This document shows, piece after piece, positions 50,069 through 59,481 of a stretch of DNA of 64,000 nt; within the stretch, counting starts at the first letter, position 1, and each line of letters opens with the position of its first letter. The notes beneath the pieces are model-generated. The model ran no database searches. It worked only from the letters and a program-made list of their open reading frames with translations, and was not told the origin of the DNA. Source of the DNA: Paenibacillus sp. FSL H8-0332 (GTDB taxonomy: Bacteria > Bacillota > Bacilli > Paenibacillales > Paenibacillaceae); NCBI RefSeq assembly GCF_037963835.1, contig NZ_CP150145.1:7316001-7380000 (forward strand), given 5' to 3'. A program made the translations under genes and the position numbers.

Positions 50069-50563
50069 GATTGAGCAATTAGCTAACAAAAAACTCTTAC
50101 CCGCAAATCTATTTAATATTACAGCTCAATTCGGTCATTTGCTGGAGACTTATCCTAATGTTCCAGGGATTCAGGTATATATGGTAATTTCAAAAGGAAT
50201 ACAAATAAGTTAGATGTACTTTTTCCTTTAAAAGAACATCCTGTACACGGCATTACTGATTTACATGCGTTAGAATCATACGACGATGCTGGTTATGTTC
50301 GAAGATACACTTATAGCTGGAAAATTATCATTCCAAAGATGGGCATCAGTCTGCATCATATATCAGCTTGGGGCAACGACCCTCATGATTTGCCGGATAC
50401 ACCTGAAGAGTTCAAGGTAATTACCGAACCTCATCACCATCATCATATTCCTGGCAACCGGAGGCACAGAAAAGAGAATTGGGATGTGCATACTCTGGAA
50501 GAAGCGTTTAATTATATAGAGCCTTATATAGTTAATGGCATCGAATATATAGGCGATAATTAG
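50055..50563 (+). pseudogene. TumE/DUF6516-like toxin, frameshifted
   Basis: The ATG at 50055 behind GCGGAGG opens MTQSKIEQLANKKL and stays open to the TAG at 50211-50213 (52 residues). From about 50180 another frame continues as YGNFKRNTNKLDVLFPLKEH to the stop at 50563. It carries YSWKII, HHISAWGNDPH, a PHHHHHIPG run and LEEAFNYIEPYI, a C terminus like DUF6516/TumE toxins. The switch lies in GTATATATGG, where removing one AT restores one frame of about 168 residues. The family link is by memory of its pattern and is moderate. Confidence 0.65.
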
Positions 50564-50565
50564 AG

Positions 50566-50611
50566 AGACTGCTCTAAGTGAGGATGAAATCCGTACTATA
50601 AAGTTGTTATA
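50566..50611 (+). pseudogene. C-terminal relic of a second Rpn-family gene
   Basis: The frame RETALSEDEIRTIKLL followed by a stop closely parallels the end of the Rpn fragment at 43400-43441 (KATGLSEDEVRSIRF), also at DNA level (CTAAGTGAGGATGAA is shared). No more of the gene is visible upstream. Confidence 0.6.
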
Positions 50612-50645
50612 GTATACCTTGAAAGCCATAGAGAGGAGTGTTTCA

Positions 50646-51191
50646 GTGCCGAAGCTAAGAAAAACAACACTCAAAAAGCATCTGAACCAATTTACGAAGG
50701 AAGAGCTTGTTGAAGAAATTATGAATCTGGTGAAGCAGCAACCGATGCTTGAGGAATATTACATATCATTGTTAACTCCAAATGAGGAAGAGATTCTGAA
50801 TAAATACAAGAAAATAATTGAGAAGCAATTTGGCGACAGAGGAGAGGTTCTGCGTTACCCTGTTATCAAGCAGGCGATCAAGGACTTCAGTAAAGTCTCC
50901 ACCAATAAGGAGCAAATTGCGGAGATCATGGTGTTCACAGTGGAGTGTGGGGTGGACTTCACCCGGGCTTACGGAGATATCGATGAGCGGTTCTATCTGA
51001 CGGTGTCCAGTATTTATAGACAAGCGTTGGAATACATTGTGAAAAATGATTTGGAAGAAATATTCGTAGGCCGTTGCAGAAGGTTGGTGGAACGTAGTCA
51101 GGGCATTGGCTGGGGCTTTGGAGATGCAATGGTCGAATTCTATTACGACTATTTAGGGCACATGGAGGAAGAGGAAGAGACAGAGGATTAG
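50646..51191 (+). CDS. DUF6155-like protein
   Basis: GTG at 50646 is chosen for the AGAGAGGAG seven bases before it; the product has 181 residues. It opens PKLRKTTLKKHLNQFTKEELVEEIMNLVKQ and is helical throughout, ending in a run of Glu (EEEEETED). The start and length fit the uncharacterised DUF6155 family. Gln/Lys-rich composition and AT-richness place it with the accessory genes. No function can be stated. Confidence 0.7.
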   Translation: MPKLRKTTLKKHLNQFTKEELVEEIMNLVKQQPMLEEYYISLLTPNEEEILNKYKKIIEKQFGDRGEVLRYPVIKQAIKDFSKVSTNKEQIAEIMVFTVECGVDFTRAYGDIDERFYLTVSSIYRQALEYIVKNDLEEIFVGRCRRLVERSQGIGWGFGDAMVEFYYDYLGHMEEEEETED

Positions 51192-51328
51192 ACTGTGCGA
51201 GCTAGGCCGGAGGCCCTGCAACGTTTTCCAATATAAAGAATAAAGGAGCCTCTCCGTAGTGTATAATAAAGCAAATTAAAGCCCCTATCCCTGGTTCGGA
51301 ACGGACAGGAAACTGAGGAGGAATCGTT

Positions 51329-52246
51329 GTGGCCAGCATCAGACAGAGAATTGTCCTGCATCTATGGTATGACAAGGAGGCGGCAGAAGCCGCCCGCTTT
51401 TACGCTTCTGTGTTCCCGGAGTCCAAGGTAACGAGTGTGACCACCATTCAGGATACGCCGTCCGGCGATGCGGATCAGGTCTCTTTTGAGGTCTGGGGGC
51501 AGCCGTTCATGGCGATCAGCGGAGGTCCTTATTTCAAGCTGAATCCGTCGGTGTCTTTCTTTGTGAATTTTGATCCCTCCCGCGACCAGGATGCAGCAGG
51601 CAGACTGGATGAGGTGTGGGACAAGCTGTCTGAGGGCGGTACTGCCTTGATGCCGCTCGGCAAGTATCCGTTCAGTGAGCGGTACGGCTGGATTCAGGAT
51701 AAGTTCGGAGTGTCCTGGCAGCTGATTCTAACGAATCCGGAGGGTGAGGAGCGGCCTGCGATTATTCCTTCCTTGTTGTTCGTCGGGGATCAATGCGGGA
51801 AGGCGGAGGAAGCAATGTCCTTCTATCTGTCCGTATTCAAGGAGTCGCGCCAAGGGCTTATTGCCCGCTACCCGGCAGGCTCTGCGCCGGATCAGGAAGG
51901 AACGGTGATGTTCGCGGACTTCATGCTGGAGAACCTGTGGTTCACGGTCATGGACAGTGCGCATAATCATCAGTTCAGCTTCAATGAAGCCGTCTCCTTC
52001 ATGGTATCCTGCGATTCTCAGGAAGAGATTGACTACTACTGGGACAAGCTGTCCGCAGTTCCTGAAGCCGAGCAATGCGGCTGGCTGAAGGATGCCTTCG
52101 GCATCTCCTGGCAGATTGTTCCCTCAGAGATGAATGAGATGATGAAGAAGGGCACGCCGGAGCAGCTGGCGCGTGTGACGAAGGCTTTTTTGCAGATGAA
52201 GAAGTTCGAGCTTGCGGAGCTGCGTAAGGCCTATAAGGGAGAATAA
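51329..52246 (+). CDS. Two-domain VOC (PhnB-like) protein
   Basis: The product of 305 residues starts at GTG behind AGGAGGA. It contains two copies of the PhnB-like vicinal oxygen chelate fold: residues about 1-140 (LHLWYDKEAAEAARFYASVFPESKV ... RYGWIQDKFGVSWQLI) and about 145-285 (LFVGDQCGKAEEAMSFYLSVFKES ... QCGWLKDAFGISWQIVP). The family was once annotated as 3-demethylubiquinone methyltransferase, but no methyltransferase activity is expected. The substrate is unknown. Confidence 0.85.
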   Translation: MASIRQRIVLHLWYDKEAAEAARFYASVFPESKVTSVTTIQDTPSGDADQVSFEVWGQPFMAISGGPYFKLNPSVSFFVNFDPSRDQDAAGRLDEVWDKLSEGGTALMPLGKYPFSERYGWIQDKFGVSWQLILTNPEGEERPAIIPSLLFVGDQCGKAEEAMSFYLSVFKESRQGLIARYPAGSAPDQEGTVMFADFMLENLWFTVMDSAHNHQFSFNEAVSFMVSCDSQEEIDYYWDKLSAVPEAEQCGWLKDAFGISWQIVPSEMNEMMKKGTPEQLARVTKAFLQMKKFELAELRKAYKGE

Positions 52247-52274
52247 GAGCGACAACTTGCTGGAATACCAACAC

Positions 52275-52307
52275 AAGCGATAAGGAACATATCCTTATCG
52301 CTTTTTT
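52275..52307. terminator. Terminator between the VOC gene and the AraC-type regulator
   Basis: AAGCGATAAGGA and TCCTTATCGCTT form a 12-bp stem with a T run after it. Confidence 0.88.
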
Positions 52308-52316
52308 CCACTTGCC

Positions 52317-54647
52317 TCACACCTTCCCCCCGCCATCCCCCGCCCGGTACTTCTTCCGGTACTGGGCCGGGGTCATGCCGTACACCTTTTTGAAGCTGGA
52401 ATAGAAGGTGTTCAGGGACGAGAAGCCGAAATGCTGCACGATAGGCTCGATCGGGGAGTCGGAGGCAATGAGCTCCTGGCAGATGAAGGTTAGCCGCTTC
52501 TCGGATATTTTGTCGGTGATGGACTGGGTGGTCTCTGCTTTGTACAGACTGCGGAAGTAATTGACCGACAAGCCCAGGTGATCGGCCAGAATGGTGGCCG
52601 ACAGATTCGGGTCGGTGAGATGACTCTCGATGAACTGGTCCACCTGGCCGATCAGGGCGATATTCTTGGATTGGCTGCGGGCCGCCGTAATGTCTGCGAG
52701 TGTTCGGGTAATCAGGGCTTCCATCCATGGCATGACGTTATCCATTGTTTCCTGCTGAATGATCTGTTTCTCGATGGACGTCAGTCCCCACGAGCTGGGC
52801 AGCGGCTGGGAGGAATGCTCCTGGATGAGCCGGCGGATGTCCATGAACAAGGTAATCAGAGACATTTTACATTCAAAATAAGGCAGTTCCCGCAGCTTCA
52901 CTACCGCTGAGCGTAAGACCTCCAGAATGACGGCGGCGTCCCCCTTGAGTATGGCCTGGGCGATCTGCCGCTCCTGGCTCACAGGCAAATGATATAATTC
53001 CCCGGGCGCAGCGGGCAGCCATTCCTTCACAATGAGCGACCGGTGTCCGAACCGGAACCGCTCCTGCGTCAGATCATACGTCTCCAGATACACCTCATGC
53101 ATGTCGGTTAAGCCAGGCAATGTCCGGCCCCAGGCCACGGTGGTTCCCACGGACAAATACTGCTGGATCAGCTGCCCTGCAACTTGCAGCTCCTTCGCGA
53201 ATTCCTCTGACAAGGGAGCCGATAAGACTACAGCCACGTGGTCGTCCCCCATATCTACCGTCTGCAGTTTGTGTCTGGATGATTGCAGCGACTCCTGAAT
53301 GATATTGGACATGGCGAACCGGAGCAGGCGCCGGTCCTTCTCCGGGTATACTCCCGAGAATTCTGCGAAGTGGTCGATCCGGAAGATGGCTACGGACAAC
53401 TCATCGCTCGGCAGATCAATCCCCCATTCCACGAATTGAGCGCGGATCTCCGCTGCCGAATGGTAGGTCTCCCCCAGGAAATCCCTTAAGAATCGCTCTC
53501 TGCCCAGAAATTTATTATGCCGCCATTGCTCGGTAAGCTCGTGAATCTGATTATGCTGCGAGGTAAAAACGCTCGATAAGTATTCGAGTTCATTGGCGTT
53601 CACTCCAAGGCCGGGCTTCTCCGCCTGATGCTGCCGCATGACCCGGCTGATCAGCTCCTGAATGGGTGAGTACACCCGTTTGGAGATTAGAATAATCACC
53701 GCCAGGGAGGCCGCGAACAAGGCGAGGAACAGGATCAGACTGGTGTCGCGCAGGACCGTGATTTTATTCAGGATGGCGGACTTCGGGATCATCTCAATGA
53801 AGGTCCAGTCCTGAATGCCCTTAACGGAGGAGTCGGCATAGACCACTAGCTTTTCCCCCTGATCCTGGGGCTGGAACAGCTTCCAGCCGCTGGCTCCCTT
53901 CATTCCGTGGCTTCTGAGCTCGGCAATCTGTTGCGGATTCATTGGTGTGCTGCTAAAAATCGTCTCGTCCCGGTCATTCAGCACGGTGATCGACCGGCTC
54001 GCGAAGTTTGAATTGTTCTGAAGCAGGGTCATCAGATTCTGAGTATCCACATTCATGACGAACGCGGAGATAGAGCTGCCTTTTTCATAAAATCTTACAA
54101 TAGTCATCACTTCTTTGGGTGTGTTCCCGGTAAGAGGGAGGGACAAAGTTCTCGGAATAAGCACGCTATGGTTCGCTGTTTCCGGGTCACGTAAGCGCTT
54201 AATAATGTCCTGATCGTAAAAAGTTGCGGTATCATTTAACCCAAGTCTGGAGTCAATGACCGTACTCGTATAATCGTTAATGAGGTAGACAGAATCAATC
54301 GAGGGGTTGGCGTTCTTAATGTCCGTCAGCTGGCTCCATACCTCATAGGTCTCGAAATCGCTGTAATGGTCCGAAAGGGCATACACCTTAAGCGCGCTGT
54401 CATTACTGGAGGAGAAGCTGAAATCAAGCGCCCATTCCATCAGCCTTGACGTATTCCGGGCCCCATTCACGAGGAGGGATTCCGAATGATCGCCGATTTC
54501 CTCCAGCAGTGTCTTGGAAGATTGCCCATAGAGCAGTACGAAGGATATCCCTAAGACCAGAACGTTCGCACTGACAAAGTAAAAAATAAGCTTCATGTAG
54601 GTAGGGTGCCGCTTCAGCGAGGCGAAGAACGGTTGTCTGAATTTCAT
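52317..54647 (-). CDS. Membrane-anchored AraC family regulator
   Basis: GGAGG ten bases before the ATG at 54645-54647 gives 776 residues; the longer open frame to 54902 is rejected. Layout: a membrane helix at about 18-40, an extracellular sensor (Cache-like) to about 295, a second helix (LILFLALFAASLAVIILI), a linker region and a C-terminal AraC helix-turn-helix pair (about 670-765: LSATILADHLGLSVNYFRSLYKAE ... IVQHFGFSSLNTFYSSFKKVYGMTPAQYRKKY). Such proteins sense a sugar outside the cell and switch on the neighbouring importer, here the divergent ABC genes. Confidence 0.9.
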   Translation of the reverse strand: MKFRQPFFASLKRHPTYMKLIFYFVSANVLVLGISFVLLYGQSSKTLLEEIGDHSESLLVNGARNTSRLMEWALDFSFSSSNDSALKVYALSDHYSDFETYEVWSQLTDIKNANPSIDSVYLINDYTSTVIDSRLGLNDTATFYDQDIIKRLRDPETANHSVLIPRTLSLPLTGNTPKEVMTIVRFYEKGSSISAFVMNVDTQNLMTLLQNNSNFASRSITVLNDRDETIFSSTPMNPQQIAELRSHGMKGASGWKLFQPQDQGEKLVVYADSSVKGIQDWTFIEMIPKSAILNKITVLRDTSLILFLALFAASLAVIILISKRVYSPIQELISRVMRQHQAEKPGLGVNANELEYLSSVFTSQHNQIHELTEQWRHNKFLGRERFLRDFLGETYHSAAEIRAQFVEWGIDLPSDELSVAIFRIDHFAEFSGVYPEKDRRLLRFAMSNIIQESLQSSRHKLQTVDMGDDHVAVVLSAPLSEEFAKELQVAGQLIQQYLSVGTTVAWGRTLPGLTDMHEVYLETYDLTQERFRFGHRSLIVKEWLPAAPGELYHLPVSQERQIAQAILKGDAAVILEVLRSAVVKLRELPYFECKMSLITLFMDIRRLIQEHSSQPLPSSWGLTSIEKQIIQQETMDNVMPWMEALITRTLADITAARSQSKNIALIGQVDQFIESHLTDPNLSATILADHLGLSVNYFRSLYKAETTQSITDKISEKRLTFICQELIASDSPIEPIVQHFGFSSLNTFYSSFKKVYGMTPAQYRKKYRAGDGGGKV

Positions 54648-54683
54648 GGCTCTGGAACCTCCGTAATCATAACTGTCCGGCTC

Positions 54684-54712
54684 ATTATAAGTAGATTTAT
54701 TATAGCACACAG
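54684..54712 (-). promoter_or_regulatory. Possible promoter of the AraC-type gene
   Basis: On the minus strand TATAAT lies 17 bases after CTGTGT, about 37 bases before the start codon. The -35 box is weak. Confidence 0.4.
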
Positions 54713-54902
54713 GGTATTTTCGTCTGCCGAATCGTATGTTTTGGGAAGAGTGTTGTTTTTGGGAAGGCGGTAAATCTGCACTTGCGGGAAGGATCGGCGT
54801 TTCTCGGAATTGCTCAGGGCGCAAGGGCTTGATAAGGTGACGGCATAGATAACGGGACGCTCTTGGGGCGATTACCGGTCTTGAGGAAGGGGGGGTGTAC
54901 AA

Positions 54903-55841
54903 ATGAACTACCAGCTTAACGCAGGTAAACGTTCAAAATGGAGGCATATCACGCAGAATCCTTTTCTGTATGTGATGGCTGTACCGGGGCTGTTGTTTTT
55001 TCTCGTGTTCAGTTATTTTCCCATATACGGGATTATGATTGCCTTCAAAGATTATGATTTTGCCAAGGGGATCACGGGGAGTGACTGGGTAGGCTTTCGG
55101 AATTTTGATTACTTTTTTACATCAGATGATTTCTGGAATATTCTGCGGAACACACTGCTGCTTAATGTGCTGTTTATTGTGTTCACGACAGTAGCGGCCG
55201 TTCTGATTGCGCTCATGTTCAATGAGATCCGCAATAAGTATTTCAAACGGATATCGCAGTCGCTTATTTTCCTGCCTTATTTCATGTCCTGGATTGTGAT
55301 CGGGATGATTGTCCAGTCCTTATTCGGCGGGGAAGAGCCCATGATTAATGTCTGGCTGCAAAATATCGGCATGGAACCGGTCAACTGGATGTTTGAGTCG
55401 AGTCTTTGGCCTTATATTCTGACGGTGATCCGGGTGTGGCAAGGGGCCGGTTATCTCTCGATTATTTTCCTGGCCGCCATTACGGGCATATCGGAGGACC
55501 TGTATGAGGCTGCCCGGATTGACGGGGCTTCTAAACTGCAGATTGTGACGCGCATTACGCTGCCGCTGCTGGTTCCGACGATTATGATCATGACGCTGCT
55601 GGCCGTGGGCAAAATTTTCAACGGGGACTTTGCGATGATCTATGCCATCATTGGCGACAACTCGATGCTGTATCCGACTACCGACGTTATTGATACCTTT
55701 GTCTTCCGCTCCATGCGGCAGCTGCACGATTTCGGCATGTCTTCGGCAGTGGGTTTGTTCCAGTCCATTATGGGTCTGATCTTCGTCATTGCTGCCAACT
55801 GGGTAACCCGGAGGGTATCTAAAGAATCTGCTTTATTCTAG
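54903..55841 (+). CDS. Sugar ABC transporter permease, LplB-like
   Basis: The 312-residue protein has six membrane helices and the ABC coupling motif EAARIDGASKLQIVTRITLPLL near residue 200. The N terminus FLYVMAVPGLLFFLVFSYFPIYGIMIAFKDYDF is the pattern of LplB/UgpA-type permeases for oligosaccharides. AGGAAGGGGGGG lies before the ATG. It opens an operon with a second permease, a binding protein and a GH130 enzyme. Confidence 0.93.
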   Translation: MNYQLNAGKRSKWRHITQNPFLYVMAVPGLLFFLVFSYFPIYGIMIAFKDYDFAKGITGSDWVGFRNFDYFFTSDDFWNILRNTLLLNVLFIVFTTVAAVLIALMFNEIRNKYFKRISQSLIFLPYFMSWIVIGMIVQSLFGGEEPMINVWLQNIGMEPVNWMFESSLWPYILTVIRVWQGAGYLSIIFLAAITGISEDLYEAARIDGASKLQIVTRITLPLLVPTIMIMTLLAVGKIFNGDFAMIYAIIGDNSMLYPTTDVIDTFVFRSMRQLHDFGMSSAVGLFQSIMGLIFVIAANWVTRRVSKESALF

Positions 55842-55851
55842 GAGAGTAACT

Positions 55852-56736
55852 ATGAGACAGAAACATAGCGCTGCGGATCGCACCTTTACGGCATTCGCCC
55901 ATACGTTCATTTTGCTGTTTACTTTATTTTGTCTGTTTCCTTTTCTGCTGATGATTGCCGGTTCTTTTACGGATGAGGAGGAGCTGATTGCACACGGCTA
56001 TACCTTATTCCCGTCTAAATTATCGCTGGCCGCGTATAAGGCGGTCCTGCAATCAGATGTACTGTTCAATGGCTATGGCGTTACCTTGTTCATCACGGTT
56101 GTCGGGGCCTTAAGCGCCCTGTGCATTTCCGCCATGCTCGGCTATTCACTGGCGAATAAACGGAATGTTCTGCAAACGCCCTTTCTGTTTTTTTGCTACT
56201 TGCCTATGCTCTTCTCGGGAGGTATCATTCCGTTCTATATTGTAGTCAGCCAGTGGCTGCATTTGCAGAATACGATCTGGGTGCTCATACTGACGATGTT
56301 ATGCCAGCCGTTCCTCGTCTTCCTGCTGGTCAGCTTCTTCCGCACCATACCTGAGGAGCTGGAGGAAGCCGCCAGAATTGACGGAGCGAATGAGATGAGA
56401 GTGTTCTTCCAGATTATGATTCCGATTTCCAAGCCGATTCTGGCTTCTGTGGGTCTCTTCTATGCGCTGAGCTTCTGGAATGACTGGTTCATGGGACTGA
56501 TGTTCATCGATAACGAGAAGTTATTCCCGCTGCAGTTAATCCTGCGCCGGATGGTCTCCAATATGGAAGCGGCCAGGAATCTGATCCCTTCCGGTGCAGC
56601 GATTGCAGTGACTCCACCGACGTACGGGGTGCGGATGGCGACCACGGTACTCACCATCGGCCCGATTGTGCTGCTGTATCCGATGCTTCAGAAATATTTT
56701 GTCAAAGGTCTAACGGTTGGTGCTGTCAAAGGGTAA
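55852..56736 (+). CDS. Sugar ABC transporter permease, LplC/YtcP-like
   Basis: The 294-residue partner permease has six helices and the coupling motif ELEEAARIDGANEMRVFFQIMIPISKP near residue 180. FLMIAGSFTDEEELIAHGYTLFP near the N terminus is typical of the YtcP/LplC group. It starts ten bases after the first permease gene behind AGGAGAG. No ATPase gene is nearby, so a shared MsmX-type ATPase is expected to drive the pair. Confidence 0.93.
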   Translation: MRQKHSAADRTFTAFAHTFILLFTLFCLFPFLLMIAGSFTDEEELIAHGYTLFPSKLSLAAYKAVLQSDVLFNGYGVTLFITVVGALSALCISAMLGYSLANKRNVLQTPFLFFCYLPMLFSGGIIPFYIVVSQWLHLQNTIWVLILTMLCQPFLVFLLVSFFRTIPEELEEAARIDGANEMRVFFQIMIPISKPILASVGLFYALSFWNDWFMGLMFIDNEKLFPLQLILRRMVSNMEAARNLIPSGAAIAVTPPTYGVRMATTVLTIGPIVLLYPMLQKYFVKGLTVGAVKG

Positions 56737-56774
56737 GCCATTCAGATTGTCCATAGATACAGGAGGGTAACGAG

Positions 56775-58316
56775 ATGAGGTTAAAAAAATGGTTCGGCAC
56801 GGCAACAACAGCGGTATTGGTGTCGTCACTGGTGCTGGCAGGCTGCGGGGGAAATGCGAAGAATGAAGGCAATACGGCGAATTCTACGAATTCCCCGTCC
56901 AGTTCAGAGGGTGCAGCGCCTGCTGCCAAAGAAGTAGTGACGCTGAAGGCTTATTTCCCGGGAGATAAACCTGCGGGGTTCGATGCTGTGCTGCAGGCAG
57001 TCAACGACAAGCTGAAAAAGGATAATATCGGAGCCGCGCTGAATATCAACTTCATGCCTTGGACCGATTACGGGAATGCGGTATCCGTGAAGATGTCTGC
57101 CGGGGAAGAGTTCGATATGTATTTGGATGCCCCTTGGATATCTATGAACCAGATGATCGAGAGTAAATCGTTAACGGAGCTGGATGCGGCAGTGGCTGCA
57201 CGGCCTGAGCTGAAGGCGTCTATTCCTGAGGAAATGTGGGAGTATAACAAATTCGGCGGCAAAATTATGGGGATTCCGCTCGGCACCACCCAAGGCCAGC
57301 TGTATGGCGTACTGATCCGGAAGGATTTACGCGAGAAATACGGGCTTCCCGAGCTGAAGACTCTCGATGATCTGGAGAAATTCCTGTATGCGGTTAAGGA
57401 AAATGAGAAAGACATCAAGCCTTTTGTCATTAACGGAATTAAGGCGGATAAGCTGCCATTCTTCCTGAGTAACTCTGCCAATCTGGCGCAGGATGAAGTG
57501 CTGGAGATTGGGGTCAACATGTTCTCGTATTCGATCAAGGATAAGAAAGTCATTGGCCAATGGGCCAGCCCGACGATTGCCGATGCTTATGAACGCGTTA
57601 CCAAATACTACAAGGATGGGATTATCTCCAAAAATATTGCCCAGGAGCAAAATGCTGAGACGCTGTTCAAGCAAGGTAAATATGCGGCGACCTACTATGC
57701 AGCCGATGGGGTCGAGGGGCTGAAGTATTCGGAAATGCTGAAGGATGGCAGCGACAAGCTTGAGATTTTCATACCGAACGGGGAGCAGGCTAAGCCTTAT
57801 ACGGCTTATCAGCAATGGAACTTCCTGTGTATCCCGACGACCTCCAAGCATTCCGATGTCACTATGGATGTAGTGAATTGGCTGTCGATTAAGGAGAACC
57901 ATGATCTGATGGAATACGGCATTCAAGGGAAGGACTGGGAGCCTGTCGGCGATTCGAGCTATAAGGCGTTGTCCGGCTATACCTTCCCTGGTTATGTGCT
58001 GACCTGGCGTCCGACACTGAACCGTACGCCTGACACTATGATGCAAGATGACAAGAAGTGGTTCGACTTCTCGACCAAGACGTCCAATTTCACGCTGAGT
58101 CCGATTGCAGGCTTCAACTTCAACGCTGAGAAGGTAAAGACAGAATACGCCAAAATCACGCCGCTGCACGATTCGATCTTCCTGCCGCTAAGCCAAGGCC
58201 TGATCCCTGCGGAGGAAGGAAAGAAAACGATGGAGGATAAAATGGCCAGTCTCGGCGGGCAAAAAGTAATTGATGAAATCCAGGCCCAGATTGATGCCGT
58301 TACTTCCGGGAAATAA
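56775..58316 (+). CDS. Sugar-binding lipoprotein, LplA-like with DUF3502
   Basis: The 513-residue product has a lipoprotein signal peptide with lipobox LVLAGCGG (Cys near residue 24), then a Ser/Asn-rich linker. The binding-protein core contains LKAYFPGDKPAGFDAVLQAVNDKL and DYGNAVSVKMSAGEEFDMYLDAPW. The C-terminal end LSPIAGFNFNAEKVKTEYAKI ... EIQAQIDAV matches DUF3502, which marks LplA-type proteins that bind complex oligosaccharides. A GGAGGG site precedes the ATG. Confidence 0.93.
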   Translation: MRLKKWFGTATTAVLVSSLVLAGCGGNAKNEGNTANSTNSPSSSEGAAPAAKEVVTLKAYFPGDKPAGFDAVLQAVNDKLKKDNIGAALNINFMPWTDYGNAVSVKMSAGEEFDMYLDAPWISMNQMIESKSLTELDAAVAARPELKASIPEEMWEYNKFGGKIMGIPLGTTQGQLYGVLIRKDLREKYGLPELKTLDDLEKFLYAVKENEKDIKPFVINGIKADKLPFFLSNSANLAQDEVLEIGVNMFSYSIKDKKVIGQWASPTIADAYERVTKYYKDGIISKNIAQEQNAETLFKQGKYAATYYAADGVEGLKYSEMLKDGSDKLEIFIPNGEQAKPYTAYQQWNFLCIPTTSKHSDVTMDVVNWLSIKENHDLMEYGIQGKDWEPVGDSSYKALSGYTFPGYVLTWRPTLNRTPDTMMQDDKKWFDFSTKTSNFTLSPIAGFNFNAEKVKTEYAKITPLHDSIFLPLSQGLIPAEEGKKTMEDKMASLGGQKVIDEIQAQIDAVTSGK

Positions 58317-58348
58317 CCGTACTTCAAACACAGAAAGAGGTCACTCTA

Positions 58349-59395
58349 ATGAAAATAATACGCAGCGCGCATAATCCTCTGATTGAAGCCGGGGATGTTG
58401 CCCCTTCCCGTCCCGATTTCCAGGTGCTGGGCGCGTTCAATGCAGGCGTAGCGCAGTTACAGGAGGAGACGATCCTCTTGCTGCGCGTTGCCGAAGCGCC
58501 AATATCAGACCGGACGGATGAGGTGCTTGTTCCCCGGTTGAATGAAGCAGGGACGGAGGTGCAGGTCGAACGGTACGACAGGAATGATCCGGGCTATGAT
58601 TTCTCCGATTCACGCTTCGTAGCCAAGGACGGACAGACCGTGATGCTCACCTCCTTATCCCATCTGCGTGTAGCGCGAAGCCAAGAGGGCGTTCATTTCG
58701 AGGTCGAGCCGCAGCCGGCCCTGTTCCCGGAGCATCCTCTGGAAGCGTGGGGGATCGAAGATCCGCGTGTGACCCAGATTGGAGACACCTATTACATCAC
58801 TTACAGCGCGGCCTCTGTCCGCGGTGTCGGCGTCGGGCTGGCGGAGACCCGCGACTTTCAGACCTTCAAGCGGCGGGGGATGATGCTGCCTCCCGAGAAT
58901 AAGGATGTGATGATTTTCCCTGAGAAAATCAACGGCAAATACTACGCTCTGCATCGCCCAGTGCCGAAGTCATTCGGCGCGCCCGAGATGTGGATCGCGG
59001 AATCCCCGGATCTCGACCATTGGGGGAATCACCGCTTCCTGATGGGACTCGGCGAGCAGGGCTGGGACTCGGCCCGCATGGGCGGCGGGGCAGTTCCGAT
59101 CCGCACACCGCAGGGCTGGCTTGCGCTGTATCATGGCGCGGACAGCAGTCACCGCTATTGTATGGGGGCGGTGCTGCTGGATCTGGAGGACCCGTCCCGG
59201 GTGATTGCGAGATCCCGTGTCCCTGTGCTGGAACCGGAAGCCTCCTATGAGGTGAACGGATTCTTCGGCAAGGTCGTGTTCTCGTGCGGTGCGCTGCTGC
59301 TGGACCAGACGGTCCGCATGTATTACGGTGCGGCAGACGAAGTGATGGCTGTAGCGGACATCCCGCTCCAGGATATATTAGATACTCTTGTGTAA
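58349..59395 (+). CDS. GH130 family glycoside phosphorylase/hydrolase
   Basis: The 348-residue protein has the five-bladed propeller pattern of GH130, with YDFSDSRFV, WGIEDPRVTQIGDTYYITYSA, MIFPEKINGKYYALHRP, SPDLDHWG and GWLALYHGAD in order. GH130 members act on beta-mannosides, usually as phosphorylases. Coming directly after the importer genes, it probably processes the imported mannose-containing oligosaccharide in the cytoplasm. Whether it is a phosphorylase or hydrolase cannot be settled from this reading. Confidence 0.88.
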   Translation: MKIIRSAHNPLIEAGDVAPSRPDFQVLGAFNAGVAQLQEETILLLRVAEAPISDRTDEVLVPRLNEAGTEVQVERYDRNDPGYDFSDSRFVAKDGQTVMLTSLSHLRVARSQEGVHFEVEPQPALFPEHPLEAWGIEDPRVTQIGDTYYITYSAASVRGVGVGLAETRDFQTFKRRGMMLPPENKDVMIFPEKINGKYYALHRPVPKSFGAPEMWIAESPDLDHWGNHRFLMGLGEQGWDSARMGGGAVPIRTPQGWLALYHGADSSHRYCMGAVLLDLEDPSRVIARSRVPVLEPEASYEVNGFFGKVVFSCGALLLDQTVRMYYGAADEVMAVADIPLQDILDTLV

Positions 59396-59435
59396 GGGAG
59401 GGGCAGTGCGAGCTGCCTTCTCTAATCTCTAGAAT

Positions 59436-59449
59436 AGAAAGCGCTAACA
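59436..59449. promoter_or_regulatory. CcpA (cre) site
   Basis: AGAAAGCGCTAACA matches the cre consensus TGWAARCGYTWNCA at all but the first position. It lies 32 bases before the lyase start, fitting catabolite repression of the enzyme. Confidence 0.65.
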
Positions 59450-59481
59450 AAAATATGGTAGATAGGCAAAGGAGCGTGTAC

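Noticed and set aside
54185-54203. cre-like GTAAGCGCTTAATA inside the AraC-type gene
   Set aside because: It lies deep in the coding sequence, far from either promoter, and lacks the right-hand CA of the consensus.
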